NCBI GenBank assembly: GCA_047967505.1
Contig: CM106540.1
Direction: 5' to 3' (one strand)
DNA length: 64,000 nucleotides
Origin: Dipteris shenzhenensis
Lineage: Eukaryota; Polypodiophyta; Polypodiopsida; Gleicheniales
Of this stretch, positions 33,824-45,003 are shown one piece after another. The notes below the pieces were generated by a model, which saw only the letters and a list, made by a program, of their open reading frames with translations, made no database searches and was not told where the DNA came from. A program made the position numbers and the translations under genes. Each line of letters begins with the position of its first letter. Within the stretch, counting starts at the first letter, position 1.

Positions 33824-34340
33824 GGGGGGAGGGGGGGTTGGTGTGGCGAGGGGGCGGAGAGGTGAAGCGGGGGGCGGGAAGAGCGGAATGGAGGCGGGGG
33901 GGGCGGGTGAAGCGAGGGGGGACGGGAGGGTGAGGCTGAGCGGCGAGAGGGGGGGTGAGGTGAAGCGAGGGGGGGGTTGCGTGAGTCGAGGTGAGGCGGA
34001 GGGGGGCGGGGTGGAAGGGAGCGGAGAGGCGAGGGGGCAGCTGAGACGGGGGGGGGTGAGAGCGGAGGCGAGGGGCGGCGAGGGAGAGGCGAGGTGGAGG
34101 GGAGCGGAGAGACGAGGTGGAGGGGAGCGGAGAGGCGAGAGGGCGGCGAGGGGGGGGTGAGAGCGGAGGCGAGGGGCGCAGCGAGGTGGGCGGCGGGTGA
34201 GGGGGAGGGGGGGCGGGGGGCGAGGGCGGAGGGGCAGGGGGTGGGGGTGGTCGAGGCGAGGGGAGGAGCTAGGGGGGGGGAGGTAGAGCTAGCGGTGGGG
34301 GGGGAGGGGAAGCTCGCAGGAGCTTGTTTGAGGACAAGTC
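33824..34340 (-). repeat. LINE-B 5' UTR, GC-rich array beyond Copia-2
   Basis: G-rich on the plus strand (GGGGCGGAGAGG, GAGGTGGAGGGGAGCGG units), in the same style as 27470-27824 on the other side of Copia-2. Together they make about 920 bp upstream of LINE-B ORF1. Removing Copia-2 makes the array continuous. ORFs here are compositional artefacts. Confidence 0.6.
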
Positions 34341-36282
34341 CCTCTGCAACAAAATGGATTTGCAGAGCGACAAAATAGAATAGAAATTGAAATGGATAGG
34401 TGCATGATTAATGGGAAGTCTTTACCCAATAAATTCTGGTTGGATGTTGCTGTGTGCGCCAATTATGTGCTCACCCGAGCACCCACTCGAGCATTGAAGA
34501 TCATGCTTCCTGATGAAGCATGGACAGGCTGCAAGCTTGTAATTTCTCACATGCAGGTGTTTGGATCTCTTGCATATGCACATGTATCCTCTCAGCTGAG
34601 GCATAAGCTTGATGATAAGGCCATCAAATGCATTTTCATTGGCTACAGCTCACAAAGCAAAGTATAGAGATTGTTTCAGCCTAGCATAGGTGAGGTGATT
34701 ACTGGTAGATGCGTGGTTTTTGCTGAGCATGTGCCTTTACCTTGGATGGACTGTAAAAAACAGGCATCAGTGGAAGCCTCTGATGTATTTGATTCTGTAC
34801 TTGCTTTCACAGATTCAAATGACACTTTGCAGGATATGACTCAAAATGCTTCTAGCAGTTCACAGCCTCCTCCTGTTGCCCATGTTCAACCTGATTTGCA
34901 GCGACTTGATGATCATGCCATTGACCAGCCAGTTGATGGGGAGCAGGCTGTCATTAGAGAGCATAAAAGAGTTCCAAGGTGGCTCTTGGATACTCTATGG
35001 GGCAGCAAGCAAGCTGAGCCCTTGGCTGCCCGCACTAGAGCAGAGCAAAAAAAATGCAAGGCAATTTGCTTCATGTTGCTTTGATTGCTTTGCATTTAAT
35101 AGTAGAGAATGGATGGATGCCATGAGAACTGAACTTGATTATATTCATGCAAATGGCATGTGGGAGTTGTGTGACTTGCAAGCAGGCAAGCATGCCATAG
35201 GTGGGTCCATAAATTGAAGTGGAAAGCTGATGGCAATGTTGACCGCTGCAAAGTCCTCCTTGTTGCGAAAGGCGATGCTTAACATGGCATTGACTTTGAG
35301 GGGACATTCGCTCCTACTTCATGCATTATAACCATTCATTGTGTTATTGCTCTTGCATCTCATAGGCATTTGGAGGTCCATTAGTTGGACATTAAGATCG
35401 CTTTTCTTCAGGGGGATTAAATGGAAGAGGTCTATGACACTTAGCCTCCAAGATTTGAAATTGCAGGTTTTGAAGTCAATCCAAATATATTGACAGTTTT
35501 TGCAGCGCTTCCAATTTGAGGATTGTAAGCGGGGTTCCTACTCCATTGGAACCTGGCTTCTGTTTCTCCTTCGAAAATGGGAGTGCCCATTTTGATGCCA
35601 CTCCTCATCAGCAGGCTGTGGGCTGCACAGCCTGCCTTATTTAATATGTCATATCTAACCTGATTTGTAGTATGCCGTTTCCCAGTTAAGTAGATGCATG
35701 CACAAGCCCAACACACAGCATTGGCAGGCAATGAAACGAGTCTTCCATTACTGGAAGGCCACACAACATTTGATGCTGTTCTATAGTGATCTATCTTCAT
35801 TGGATTTATATGCATTCACAGATAGTGATTGGGCAGGTTGTTATGACCCCCACGTGTCTCACAGTGGCAACTGTTTCATGCTTGGCTCTTCATGCCTATC
35901 TTGGTTAAGCAAGAAGCAACCTACAGTTGCTACTTCTAGTTGTGAAGCTGAGTTCAGGGGAAGCCTTCACAGCCACAATAGAGTGTTTTTGGTTCCGTAA
36001 GTTACTCTCAGACCTTCATGTTAGCAGGACACTTCTACGATCACCTACACTGACAACCAGAGTGCTTTAGACGTTGCACGTAATCCAATGTTTCATGCTC
36101 GTACGAAACACATTGGGATGCACTATCATTATGTTCGAGAGCACCTGTCAGGTCGAGATAGTCAGTTGTCCTACATTCCCAAGAAGGATAACTTAGTAGA
36201 TCTATTCATGAAGACACTACTACCACGACCCAAGTTTGAGGCTTTTCGACATGCCTCACACTTGACACCATTTATTACGTGA
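34341..36282 (+). pseudogene. Copia integrase-RT-RNase H remnant (probable 3' part of Copia-3)
   Basis: Begins in integrase at QQNGFAERQNRIEIEMDRCM, then VFGSLAYAHVSSQLRHKLDD and KAIKCIFIGYSS. The RT start (REWMDAMRTELDYI, about 35106) and degraded palm follow. RNase H is TDSDWAGCYDPHVSHSGNCF with SWLSKKQPTVATSSCEAEFR (about 35817-35960), then FHARTKHIGMHYHYVREHL (36088) and a final LTPF as in Copia-2. Most of the RT catalytic region is missing or unreadable. Stops and shifts are frequent. It is the same clade as Copia-2 by local similarity. Confidence 0.8.
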
Positions 36283-37500
36283 TGTTGATCTCCCTGCACT
36301 ATCATAGGTTGCTATACCATCTTGGACGAATATGTGCAACCATGATATACTTTTCAGGTATACCTGCGATTTATCGAAGATATTTCAGCCATACCATGGA
36401 GGGGGTCTTGTAAGCACCTAGCCTTGGTATGGCCTTTTAGGTCAGTGCAAACTCCTCTGATCAGATGTGGCCTTGTTAGAATGGCTTGTATGATGGAAGA
36501 GGTGGTACATGCACTAATTTTGTTGATCTTTTGATGATTCATGCATGTTTATGTTTGCTTCTATCCCCTTGTCTTGGCCATGGTATACTGTGTCACCTCT
36601 ACATGTGAAAACAAACATAAAAACAGGGAGAGTAAACAAACAAAAAGCAGATGAAAAAAACAGAAAAGACACTAGAACATGGAAAAAGAAAGAAAAGAGA
36701 GTAACCATGAGATAGGGGACAGCTTCACTTCACTTACACATATATTTTTGTTTTGGGGAAGAAAGAAAACCAGAGAGAGAGTAAAGACAAAAAGACAAAC
36801 AACACATGTTAAAGAAAGAAAGGAAGAAATATTAATTAACATTTGCAAAGGTCAAAAAGGCCCATGAGACCAAATCTGAATATATCATGAGGAAAAAAAC
36901 CCCAGGGAAAGTAGAGGGTCTAGCACATATTTATATATAATATAACTGAAAAATAAAACATAACTGAACTGGAATGAGTTTTTGAGTTCTGGTTGCCTAT
37001 TGGGTTGCAAGCATGTGCAACCTGAGCTTTGTGTGAGCCAGTCTTGGATCCCAAAGAGAGCAACCTCCTTTGATGTTCTTCGCTGCACTTTGTGGGATGA
37101 ACCCACGGGCAGGTTGAGACTGCTTGGCATAATGATACTGCAATGACCATATCCCCGATGGGGTAGGTACTTGCTAAACCTATGGCCGAATTCCTATTGA
37201 CCTGCTGCATAGGGGGCTTGTGGTCTTGTGATCTGGTTTTTGATGAGCATATCCTCTTCCCTTGTGAAGAAGTCGTCCATGATCATCTACCGCCGAGGTT
37301 GCTACTGCTGAGTTTGCTACTGTCTATGGGTCTCAGCTTTTCGATGTCTAGTAACTTCTGATAGAGAGTGCGCCACACAAGTCTGGTCCACATAATCAGT
37401 GACTTGTCTCTTGTCTTTGAATTCTCAGCGAAACAAGCAGTGATATCTACCTCTGATCTGATAACATCAAGGGGATCTCATCAACATGTGCTTCTCTGTT
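36283..37500. other. Unassigned stretch: possible Copia-3 3' end, then purine-rich DNA
   Basis: GGAGGGGG at 36399-36406 could be a polypurine tract before an LTR starting near 36412 (TGTAAGCACC), but no partner is seen. 36600-36860 is A/G-rich low-complexity DNA. No coding similarity was recognised further to 37500. A 19-bp repeat TTTATTATCTAGGATCAGT occurs twice at 37575-37612. Confidence 0.35.
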
Positions 37501-38360
37501 CCCACCTCATGCATGTTGCATAGAGTGCATAATGGCGAGTATTGTTGATGTTGTGTGGCCTCTATCTCATGCGTTTATTATCTAGGATCAGTTTATTATC
37601 TAGGATCAGTGAGAGGACATCCAACGCGATCCCATGGCTGTTCATATTGCATGCACATGATAGAGGTAACCAGATGATTGGATGAACCCATCATCAGTCA
37701 GGTACATGAACTACTCTCTATATGAGGCAATGGATCTCCTACTGTGTCAGATGTAAGAAGGGTGCATGTAAGGAGTACTAGTATGGTGGAGGATTGTCAA
37801 TGGACATACCATGAGAAGTAATCGACATGGCATCAATCTTTGATTTCATTGTCATTGTCCCCTCACTTGAAATGGTGTGCCCTAATATAACTCCTACAAA
37901 GGCACTAAATACACACTTGTATGGGTTGAGGGAGGTTTGAGTCTCTCTACGTTTCTAGAACACCCTCTTTAGGCTTTCTAAGTGTGCAGGCTTGGGACTG
38001 TACACTACTGAGAAGTCATCCAAGAAAATGGCTGAGAATTCATCAATATGCTCGTAAAAGGTCTTCATCATGAACTTTTGAAACATAGCTGGTGCATTCT
38101 TCAACCTGAATGGCATGACCTTGCTTGAGTATGCCCCCCATTCGGTAATGAAGCTGGTGTTTTTGCTGTCTTCTTTGGCTGGCGTGATCTGGTTATAGCC
38201 ATTGTATCTGTCCATGAAGGAATACATCTTGTGCCCATCTACCTTATGTAGGATGCTGTCTGGCAGAATAATGATGATATTGAAAAACATCAAGAAAAAT
38301 GGGCGAGGAAGAGGACTACAGCACCTCAGCAACTGACTTTGATGGAAGTGTAGCAACTGG
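37500..38360 (-). pseudogene. Ty3/gypsy reverse transcriptase remnant
   Basis: The minus strand from about 38280 reads KMYSFMDRYNGYNQITPAKE, then TSFITEWGAYSSKVMPFRLK, NAPAMFQKFMMKTFYEHIDE and FSAIFLDDFSVVYS. These are the gypsy RT blocks (F.D...GYNQI, T.F.T.WG.Y....MPF.L.NAPA.FQ, the catalytic LDDF, here FLDDF in place of YLDDI/YIDDI). RNase H-side sequence decays after 37950. The fragment lies about 300 bp upstream of the signalling-helix exon, in the opposite orientation. Confidence 0.8.
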
Positions 38361-38679
38361 AATTGACACTAGCTAAAGAATGAGCCATAGCAAATTCAGA
38401 ATATTCTTTGCTTTTGGTTTTTCAGAATTCTTGGCTTTTGCATCGTTTAGAAGCTTTTTGGGGTTTTTAAGACTGATTATGCATTGAGAAGTGGCTTCAT
38501 GAGAAGCCTAGTATCCTTTTGATTCCTCCAGGCTGCCTTGCATAAAGAAATTACGGTTTTTACTTAACTGCAAAGCTTTTACTGGGTGCTAATCTTCTCT
38601 CTCTTTGGTGTAACTCATCATCTATGACTCCTAGAAAAACCTATGCGAAACTCTGACATGTTTATAATATTATTTTAAG

Positions 38680-38773
38680 GTTGCTAAAATGAAGAGACTA
38701 GCACATTATCGGGAAAAGATAGCTGAGCAGAAGGCCATGGAGACAGATCTGCATGAAGCAATACTTGTAAAAG
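38680..38773 (+). CDS. Histidine kinase exon: signalling helix linker
   Basis: This 94-nt exon encodes VAKMKRLAHYREKIAEQKAM followed by ETDLHEAILVK. It is charged and heptad-like, as expected of the coiled coil that connects a PAS domain to HisKA. It follows directly on the ITDL end of the PAS exon 34.2 kb upstream. The acceptor is TTTTAAG (AG at 38678-38679) and the donor GTGAGC starts at 38774. The exon ends in phase 1, and its last G joins AG of the next exon to make Glu. Confidence 0.85.
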
Positions 38774-39133
38774 GTGAGCTAGGCATTCTGCTTCCAAAGT
38801 TTCCATATATTCACCTTGCAAAGTTATGGTCCTGAATGAACTACTTATTTACTAGCTACTCTGATACTGTATCAATTTATCCATTGCTGTAGCAATGCCT
38901 CACATTTTCTTTGGACAACATTTTTCTGTGTAGACTTTTGGTCTTTAGAACAACAAAAGATCTAAATTTGTATGATTGGACTTATTCTACTCTTACAAAG
39001 GTATATAACATTTAGAGATGTACTGCTACGTCATTATAATCTATCTTGTGAGTTACCTTGAATGTAAGACACAATCATTTTCAATTGAACTTTTTCAATA
39101 AGCTTTTATGCAATTGGATTTGCTTATTTTTAG

Positions 39134-39340
39134 AGGAGACGATGAAGGCCCGGAAATTGTTAGTCACTTTGTCCCATCAAATACGATCACCACTATCAGA
39201 AGTTGTGAGCATGACTGAACGTCTTTCCACCACCAACTTGGATTCCGAGCAGAGGGAGCGGGTAGAAGTCATGATGTTATGTGGGGATCTGGTTTCGCAG
39301 CTAATAAATAAGTTTCTGGAAAACCCAAAAGTGAAAACAG
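39134..39340 (+). CDS. Histidine kinase exon: HisKA dimerisation/phosphotransfer domain with H-box
   Basis: This 207-nt exon opens ETMKARKLLVTL and carries the H-box SHQIRSPLSEVV. The phospho-acceptor His codon is CAT at 39175-39177. The second helix follows, with SEQRERVEVMMLCGDLVSQL and then a divergent version of the usual LDLSKIESG segment (LENPKVKTG across the next junction). In most histidine kinases the residue after the His is Glu or Asp and takes part in catalysis. Here it is Gln. The acceptor is TTTTTAG, and the donor GTAAAA at 39341 leaves phase 1. Confidence 0.88.
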
Positions 39341-39501
39341 GTAAAATACACATCCAAGGAGCTATTTTACAGCTGTTTTGTGTTTTCTCTTTGAATATTC
39401 TTGATTTAGTTCAGGGATCATGCATTGCAGCACTTCTTGGCTGCATTTACGGAATACTTTGAAGAGGATGAATTATTTGTCTTGATTTGATTGAGATACA
39501 G

Positions 39502-39635
39502 GAACCATGAAGCTGGAGCAAACAAAGTTTAGACCCAGAGAATTGCTGAAACGTGTACTACAGACAGCACCATTGCCTCTACAAAATAGGCACTTAAGCC
39601 TCCAAGGTTTTGTCGCAGATGATGTACCTGATGAG
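39502..39635 (+). CDS. Histidine kinase exon: HisKA-HATPase connector
   Basis: This 134-nt exon completes Gly from the previous G and encodes TMKLEQTKFRPRELLKRVLQ, then TAPLPLQNRHLSLQGFVADD and VPDE. In plant and bacterial hybrid-type kinases this is the stretch between the last HisKA helix and the N-box ('lE...F.prel...v.........i.l...v...vP'). The acceptor AG is at 39500-39501. The donor GTAAAA is at 39636, phase 0. A 16,991-bp intron follows. Confidence 0.85.
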
Positions 39636-40640
39636 GTAAAATGTAGACTTTTAAGTATGGATTTGGACTAGGTTCTTTTTTGTGTAAATTTACTTTAATT
39701 GAGCCAGTCTGCAAACTAGTGCTGTAAAATGTGGAATGATCTTTGAAGGTGCTAGTTCTTCCTTTCTTTCACAAGTTTTTAAGGATATAAGGGTTGTATG
39801 TTGAATATCCTTCATCAATGTGAGGCATGGAAGAGCTCAGACAAAACCAATTTTGTTTTCCTTAAAAACTGTCAAGACAATAGAGTACAATAAGTGAAAG
39901 GTACGTCTTAAAGTGTGTGCTCCAACTCATTGGCTCCAAGGGTACATAGATGCCTGGCTTGTCTTGAAAAGCCTTGAGAGGAAGGCTTTTAATACCACCT
40001 GTCGAGCTTTTGAGAGTGGAGAGCACACACGAGTTGCAGAAACTTGCACACATGATGGAGCAACGCAGAATTGTGGGTTTTTGAGACACCGTATACCCTA
40101 AACTAAGCTGTAAAAATTATTATTGTATCAACCTACACTTGGTTCAAGATCTGAAATTTCAGAAATGGTCTAGGACATGCACTAGTTACCCATATTGTGA
40201 CCTAGGCACTAGTTACCTATATCGTGACCTAGCATAGACTTAATATTACAACCCATGAGGGCATTATCCAATCTATTATCCAACCAACTGCCCTTGAGGA
40301 ATCAATAGGCTGTTGGATTCCAAGGCTTTCCATGTCCGAGGCAATTCAGCAGATCAAAATTGAGCTTTCTCTTGTCATGCATTACAAGACAAAAGCAGTT
40401 GCAGTACAGCTTTATAGGAGCTGTATGTACACTTGTGCAGCAGCCACAACAATAAAGCCACACATGGTATAGTCGGCAGGACTCATGTGATGATTCATAT
40501 TCTGACTTCTTTCTTTTGTGTGGTTTTTGTTTCAAGAAAGGACTTTTATGATGATGAATGAAACTCCGAGAGCCAAGCTCAAGAGAGAAGTATAACATGT
40601 AAGGCATGAGAAAACAATACCCTAATAGGACAAAATCAAG
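39636..40640. other. Intron sequence, nothing recognised
   Basis: First kilobase of the 17-kb intron. No domains. A 27-bp tandem pair CTAGTTACC(C/T)ATAT(T/C)GTGAC lies at 40182-40235. Confidence 0.4.
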
Positions 40641-42756
40641 ATCCTATTAAAGAGCTAGAAAATATTCAGGGCTGATGCTGAAAGTGCCACCTCAACCTTG
40701 TGGGGGATTCCGAGAAGAATGGGGAGTTGGTCCACTTCCTCAAGAAAACATTCCTCCTGGTAGAGACTGCCCATGAAGATCCTTGGCTACCTAGGTGCGT
40801 ACCGTGTTTGTCTAGATACTAGCCAATGTGTGTGCGGGGTGGACTTGGGAGCCATCCAAAGCCTCTGTGCATCCGGATCTCCGAATATGCCATGCCAATA
40901 TGCTTGTCAGAATTCCCATGAAGTATCCACAGAGGCATGTGCAGGCCCTGGGGCGCTAACCCAATATATAATATGTTACTACCCTCGTCCAAAATCCAGG
41001 GTATAGGGGGCCAAGGTCCACATATAATATGCATGGATTTCCTAAAAAATGTTCAAATATGCAAGGGAAAAATATGAAAATTTCATGTCACCTCTCTCAC
41101 AAAATATAAGGTATATACCTTGAAAAATATACAAGATTTTAAGATTTGTACATATTTTTCATAATATGTGAGGTCCAAGGGGGGGGGTCTTTTGGATGAG
41201 GGGGGGGGTAAAACAAAAAATACACTAAAATATGAAAACTCATCTCCTTTCAAATTAATGTAACCTTTTCATGTGTTACCCAAATTTCAAGGTGTAAAGA
41301 CATATTTGAAGTTCTTTTAGTGTAGAACACAACCATGTTAATTTGAATAATTTCTACTCATGGCATATTGTTAAATTCATCTCATATTCAAGATTTTGAT
41401 AGGTTTTCTTACTAAAGGGAGTTGGCGCCCCAGGATGCAGGCCCGTACAGAGAGCCAGGAACATTGTCCAAAGAACATGACTCAACCAGATGTCGACGAA
41501 TCGAAAGAGCCCGAGAAGAGTCACGTTTCTCGTGAAACACCTGAGGCCTTGAAAGAGAGAGTCAAGTCCGAGCCTCAGGTCATGAAGAAAGGAGAACGCA
41601 TCAAGGCGCTCAAGAGTCTAGCGATCCCCTTCCAAACGATCCTTACTTGTCTGTAGTTCCATAAGCAATGTTGAATAGACTCCTCATCAGAGAGACATCA
41701 AATACATGTGGAATCTATCCTGAACCATAATTTCCAGTGGTTTACTACGATCCCTTCATGAATAGAAAGCCAAAAGAAAAGAGTGATTTTTCTCTTCCTA
41801 AGGGATTTCTAGAGTCCTTAAGCATCTAAAAATTCTCCTAATGAAGAGTTGTGGTGGGCTTCTAGCCTCGAAGACTAAGCTGAAATCTCTTGGCATTACT
41901 AACTGTGTATTGAAAGAAGGGGAGGCTCTTCTCTCGATATCCTACATCCATTTCTGCTCCCCTAGGTCTCATTGCAAATACTTTATGGAGACACCTCCAT
42001 AGAGCCAAAGCCTCCTTGAGCCGAAGGGAATGTGACTTGGATTAGGGTCTAGATACCATCTTGTCTCCAATAATCACTACAATCCCAATAGGCTGAAATG
42101 TAATATGCATAAGAATATCGTCTATAGATCTAGATAACATGCCCCCAAAATGAACATCAAAGACCAAGGCATCCCAGTCTAATCCTCATAGTCCCACAAC
42201 CTGAAGTGGGATTAAAAGCCCCTAGCCATGTGTCCCGAGAGTGAAACCTATCACCCGGAAGAACCTAATCCAAGGGTATGGCTGCATCAAATTGTTGGAT
42301 GCACTTCTTCTGAGGTGACTTAACAATTGGAATTTGTGATTATCAAGAAGGCATTTGAAGATCTTTCAAGAGCCCATAGAGAAAGCATGACCTCTCTCCC
42401 ATGAAGGCCACTGCATATAGTGAGAAGACCTGGTGGTCTGCCATGATTATCAAGTATACTGTCATTCCATATGATTGCCTACCTATCAATCTATGGCGAG
42501 AGGAAGGGGGGGCTCTTCAAAGAGTACTCTTAAAGCTGGCCCAGGCTTTCAGAATAGTAGTCATAAGAGGAGAGGAGGGAGCCTTGAGATGGGATGAACA
42601 CTTATCTACTTGGTATTATCCTTCCAATCTCCACCTGTCAAAGGAGAGCATGACTATGTGTATCTAATGAAGGAATCCTTCCAAGGTTCCTATCTTAGCA
42701 AGAGTCCTCTGACACACACCTTGCATAATAAAGCTCTCCTTGCAGACTTGCAGAGT
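40641..42756 (-). mobile_element. LINE-C remnant (LINE-A family, 3' half)
   Basis: Parallels LINE-A 15030-16690 on the same strand through the connection region and C-terminus, for example GGGCTGATGCTGAAAGTGCC against GGGCTGATAGTGCTAC, and GCCATCCAAAGCCTCTGTGC against GCCATCCAAGGCCTCTGTGC. There is no poly(A) tail. It is interrupted by a 486-bp MITE at 40948-41433. The 5' side stops near 42756, where LINE-D begins on the other strand. Frames are broken. Confidence 0.7.
40948..41433. mobile_element. 486-bp MITE with CTGGGGCGC terminal inverted repeats
   Basis: Left end CTGGGGCGCTAACCC, right end GGAGTTGGCGCCCCAG. The outer 9 bp are perfect inverted repeats. Flanks TGTGCAGGCC and GATGCAGGCC match 8 of 10, suggesting a ~10-bp target duplication. 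Inside, a second inverted pair (ACCCTCGTCCAAAATCC near 40981 and TTTTGGATGAGGGG near 41190) makes a long hairpin. The MITE carries no ORF and interrupts LINE-C. Confidence 0.55.
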
Positions 42757-43062
42757 GTCGAGGACTTAGAGCAGCAGGACAAGCCGGATTCCGGCATGAT
42801 CATGGAACCATGGACTAGTCACATTCTCACGTTCATGCTCTGTTTTCTCCTCTCTTATCACACGAGGTCAACCAAGTTATCCGTGAGGATCTACTACAGC
42901 TACACACATTTCGGACCTGGTTGGGACCGAGTGAACTCTCAGTGAAGCTTAGCTTCTATAGAGATCACTTCTTACATATCACAGCGGAGGGTTTCATTAA
43001 CCCACCAGGATACACGTAGATTCACCTACCCCACTCGTTGAGGCTCTCTCTTGGGCAGTTTT
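42757..43062 (+). mobile_element. LINE-D, 5' fragment
   Basis: Encodes HEVNQVIREDLLQLHTFRTW and a following stretch parallel to LINE-F on the minus strand near 55500-55590 (both give the 'SYTHFGP' frame by-product). It continues to CTCTTGGGCAGTTT, where the small LTR element begins. After that element the sequence resumes at 45294. Confidence 0.65.
43058..43062 (+). repeat. Left target-site duplication of the small LTR element
   Basis: GTTTT here, GTTTC at 45294-45298. The unoccupied site in LINE-F (minus strand, about 55395-55415) reads GGGCAGTTTCGGGTC, showing GTTTC was the original. Confidence 0.7.
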
Positions 43063-43352
43063 TGATGGGATATCTCAAGGTATATGCCTCAGGCACACCT
43101 TGGTTTCTATGTGTGAGTGCTACAGGCACAGTTAGGTACCCACAAGCACAGTTAGATGGTGGAGAGCCACATAGGATGATTGAGAGAATCTAGGAGCAGA
43201 TTGAGGAGATGATTGTGGAGCTCTGAAGTCATCAGTGATGTCAGTGAGCATGTATGAGGTGCCTACTTAAGGACCTCACTCTTCTTCATTCTACAAAAAA
43301 AAAGTATTTTGAGTTTGTGTCCACTCTTTGCTTTCCTTTCAGCTTACCAACA
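43063..43352 (+). repeat. 5' LTR of the small LTR element
   Basis: 290 bp, TGATGGGATATCTCAAGG...CTTACCAACA. It differs from the 3' LTR at 45004-45293 at 7 positions by eye (about 2.4%), with no length difference. Confidence 0.92.
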
Positions 43353-43365
43353 TGGTATCAGAGCC
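43353..43365 (+). promoter_or_regulatory. Primer-binding site of the small LTR element
   Basis: TGGTATCAGAGCC, a perfect plant copia-type site for initiator tRNA-Met, immediately after the LTR. Confidence 0.9.
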
Positions 43366-44221
43366 CTTTGATCCCCCTTGAGCCCATTTCTGCCACATCA
43401 TCTTCTTCTTTTTCATCTTCTTCTTCCCCATCTTCCTCCTTCTTTCCAAAATCTTTGAGAGCTTGGTTCTCTACCTACAAACGACCATTGCCCAAACCCT
43501 CTGAGCTGTAAACTCCTCTAGTATGGGCGAACTTCCACCTACAAGCAATTGAAAAAAAAACGTCTCTGTTGGCTGCCATTCTCCAAACAGCGCATTTTTT
43601 CGCCATTCTTCTATTGCTCAATACTCCCTGCCTGCTTCGCCATTGCTTGAGCCCTCTTAGGAGTAGATGGGCGACCTCAAGACGAAGATTTTGAGTCATT
43701 TTTCAGCTCATTTGGTTCAGTAACGAAGGAGAAATCGTCAAAACTCAGGTTCAGCCTGTAGCAACTCCCCCGGGCAATAGCGCGTGCCATTTCGTCCAAC
43801 CTCTGTGCTGGATCCTCTCTGGTATATGAGCTTTCTTTTGCTTCACAAAGCCTTCTTTTCCTTGCTTTGAAGAGTGAGCTACAAGCCCTCCAAGTTCAGC
43901 CTTTTGGTTTTGACAGTTTTGGACAAGTTTTGGAAGATGATGCTACATAAAATGCTACTCTAGCACTTCTGAGTTTTTGAAGTTTTCAATAGCATCAGTA
44001 CAAGTGTGGCTTCAGTTTTTCTTTGAATTGCTAGACCTGGTTTTGATTGGAAAGTATTCATTTTAGCCACCTCTATGAAGCATGTAAGTGAAAGCATCAT
44101 TGTTTGAAATTTGGTCACAAGACTTTGCTACATTAAATGCTTATATTTTGAAGCATTTCAGTTGTTATTCTAAGCCCTGTAAGAGAGAAGACACTGCCCA
44201 ATACCTGGGTTAGACCCTCTC

Positions 44222-44629
44222 ATGGCTTGCTTATGCAAAATATGTGAAAAGCCAAAACATAAAGCAATGTCTTGTTATGCTACAAAGGATGAAAATGCCA
44301 ACCTGACTTCCTTGTTGAAGATTGCCAAAACAATGGTTGCCAAAAAGGAAGCAACTACAAAGCCAGAGATCTACCCTCTCATGGCACTTTTATTTGACTC
44401 CAAGTACAAGAAAAAGATGAAGGATAGATACCTAAGATATGCTTCTCTACACAACTATGGAGATGACAAGATAATTGTTCTCTTGAAGGATATGATTTTC
44501 AGATCCACTTGTTCTATCATAGTACCATCTTATAAGGCACTAGACACTGCCCATGTGGTAAGACCTTGCCTTGACATGGATATTTTGCCTCCACAAAATG
44601 AGGCATCCCATGAAGATTATGCATTTTAA
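44222..44629 (+). CDS. 135-residue CCHC-knuckle protein of the small LTR element
   Basis: The only sizeable ORF in a 1.65-kb internal region. Residues 5-18 are CKICEKPKHKAMSC, an exact CX2CX4HX4C zinc knuckle of the gag nucleocapsid type. The remainder is lysine-rich and then hydrophobic (for example KDENANLTSLLKIAKTMVAK, LFDSKYKKKMKDRYLRYASL) and matches nothing I recognise. There is no protease, integrase or RT, so the element must borrow enzymes from an autonomous relative. It resembles TR-GAG-type elements in layout, or it may carry a captured host fragment. Whether the ORF is translated is unknown. Confidence 0.55.
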   Translation: MACLCKICEKPKHKAMSCYATKDENANLTSLLKIAKTMVAKKEATTKPEIYPLMALLFDSKYKKKMKDRYLRYASLHNYGDDKIIVLLKDMIFRSTCSIIVPSYKALDTAHVVRPCLDMDILPPQNEASHEDYAF

Positions 44630-45003
44630 ATCATCTCTATGTATGCTCCAGATCTCTCTTTTTATGTCAAGGTACTCAGCCTGGATAGTCCTCCAAAATG
44701 AATGAAAATAAACTATTGTGTTTTGTGTGTTTTGTAAACACCTCTGGTCACCTTATGATGTAGGCCATGTGTATGTTTTGCTCCATGGTACCTCCTGCAG
44801 ACATTGTGTGCATGTACATGCAGGGGAGATAACCATTGGAAGGTTTTTTTGTATCCCTTTTGTTTACCTTACACCCATGGGAACCCTTGCTAGCATGAGA
44901 ACCTAGCCATAGATTTATCCTTGACCACCATGAGATGGCATGAGAAACTATGAGACTAGATGTATCCTTGACATAGCCTGAGGCATTCCCTTGAGGGGGG
45001 GTT

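Noticed and set aside
33843-34378. Gly/Arg/Glu-rich ORFs
   Set aside because: Products of the GC-rich LINE-B 5' UTR array in arbitrary frames.
39913-40101. 62-residue plus-strand ORF as a possible extra kinase exon
   Set aside because: The kinase reading passes directly from VPDE (39635) to VMGEVLRI (56627) in the family, so no residues are missing, and the ORF shows no kinase motif.
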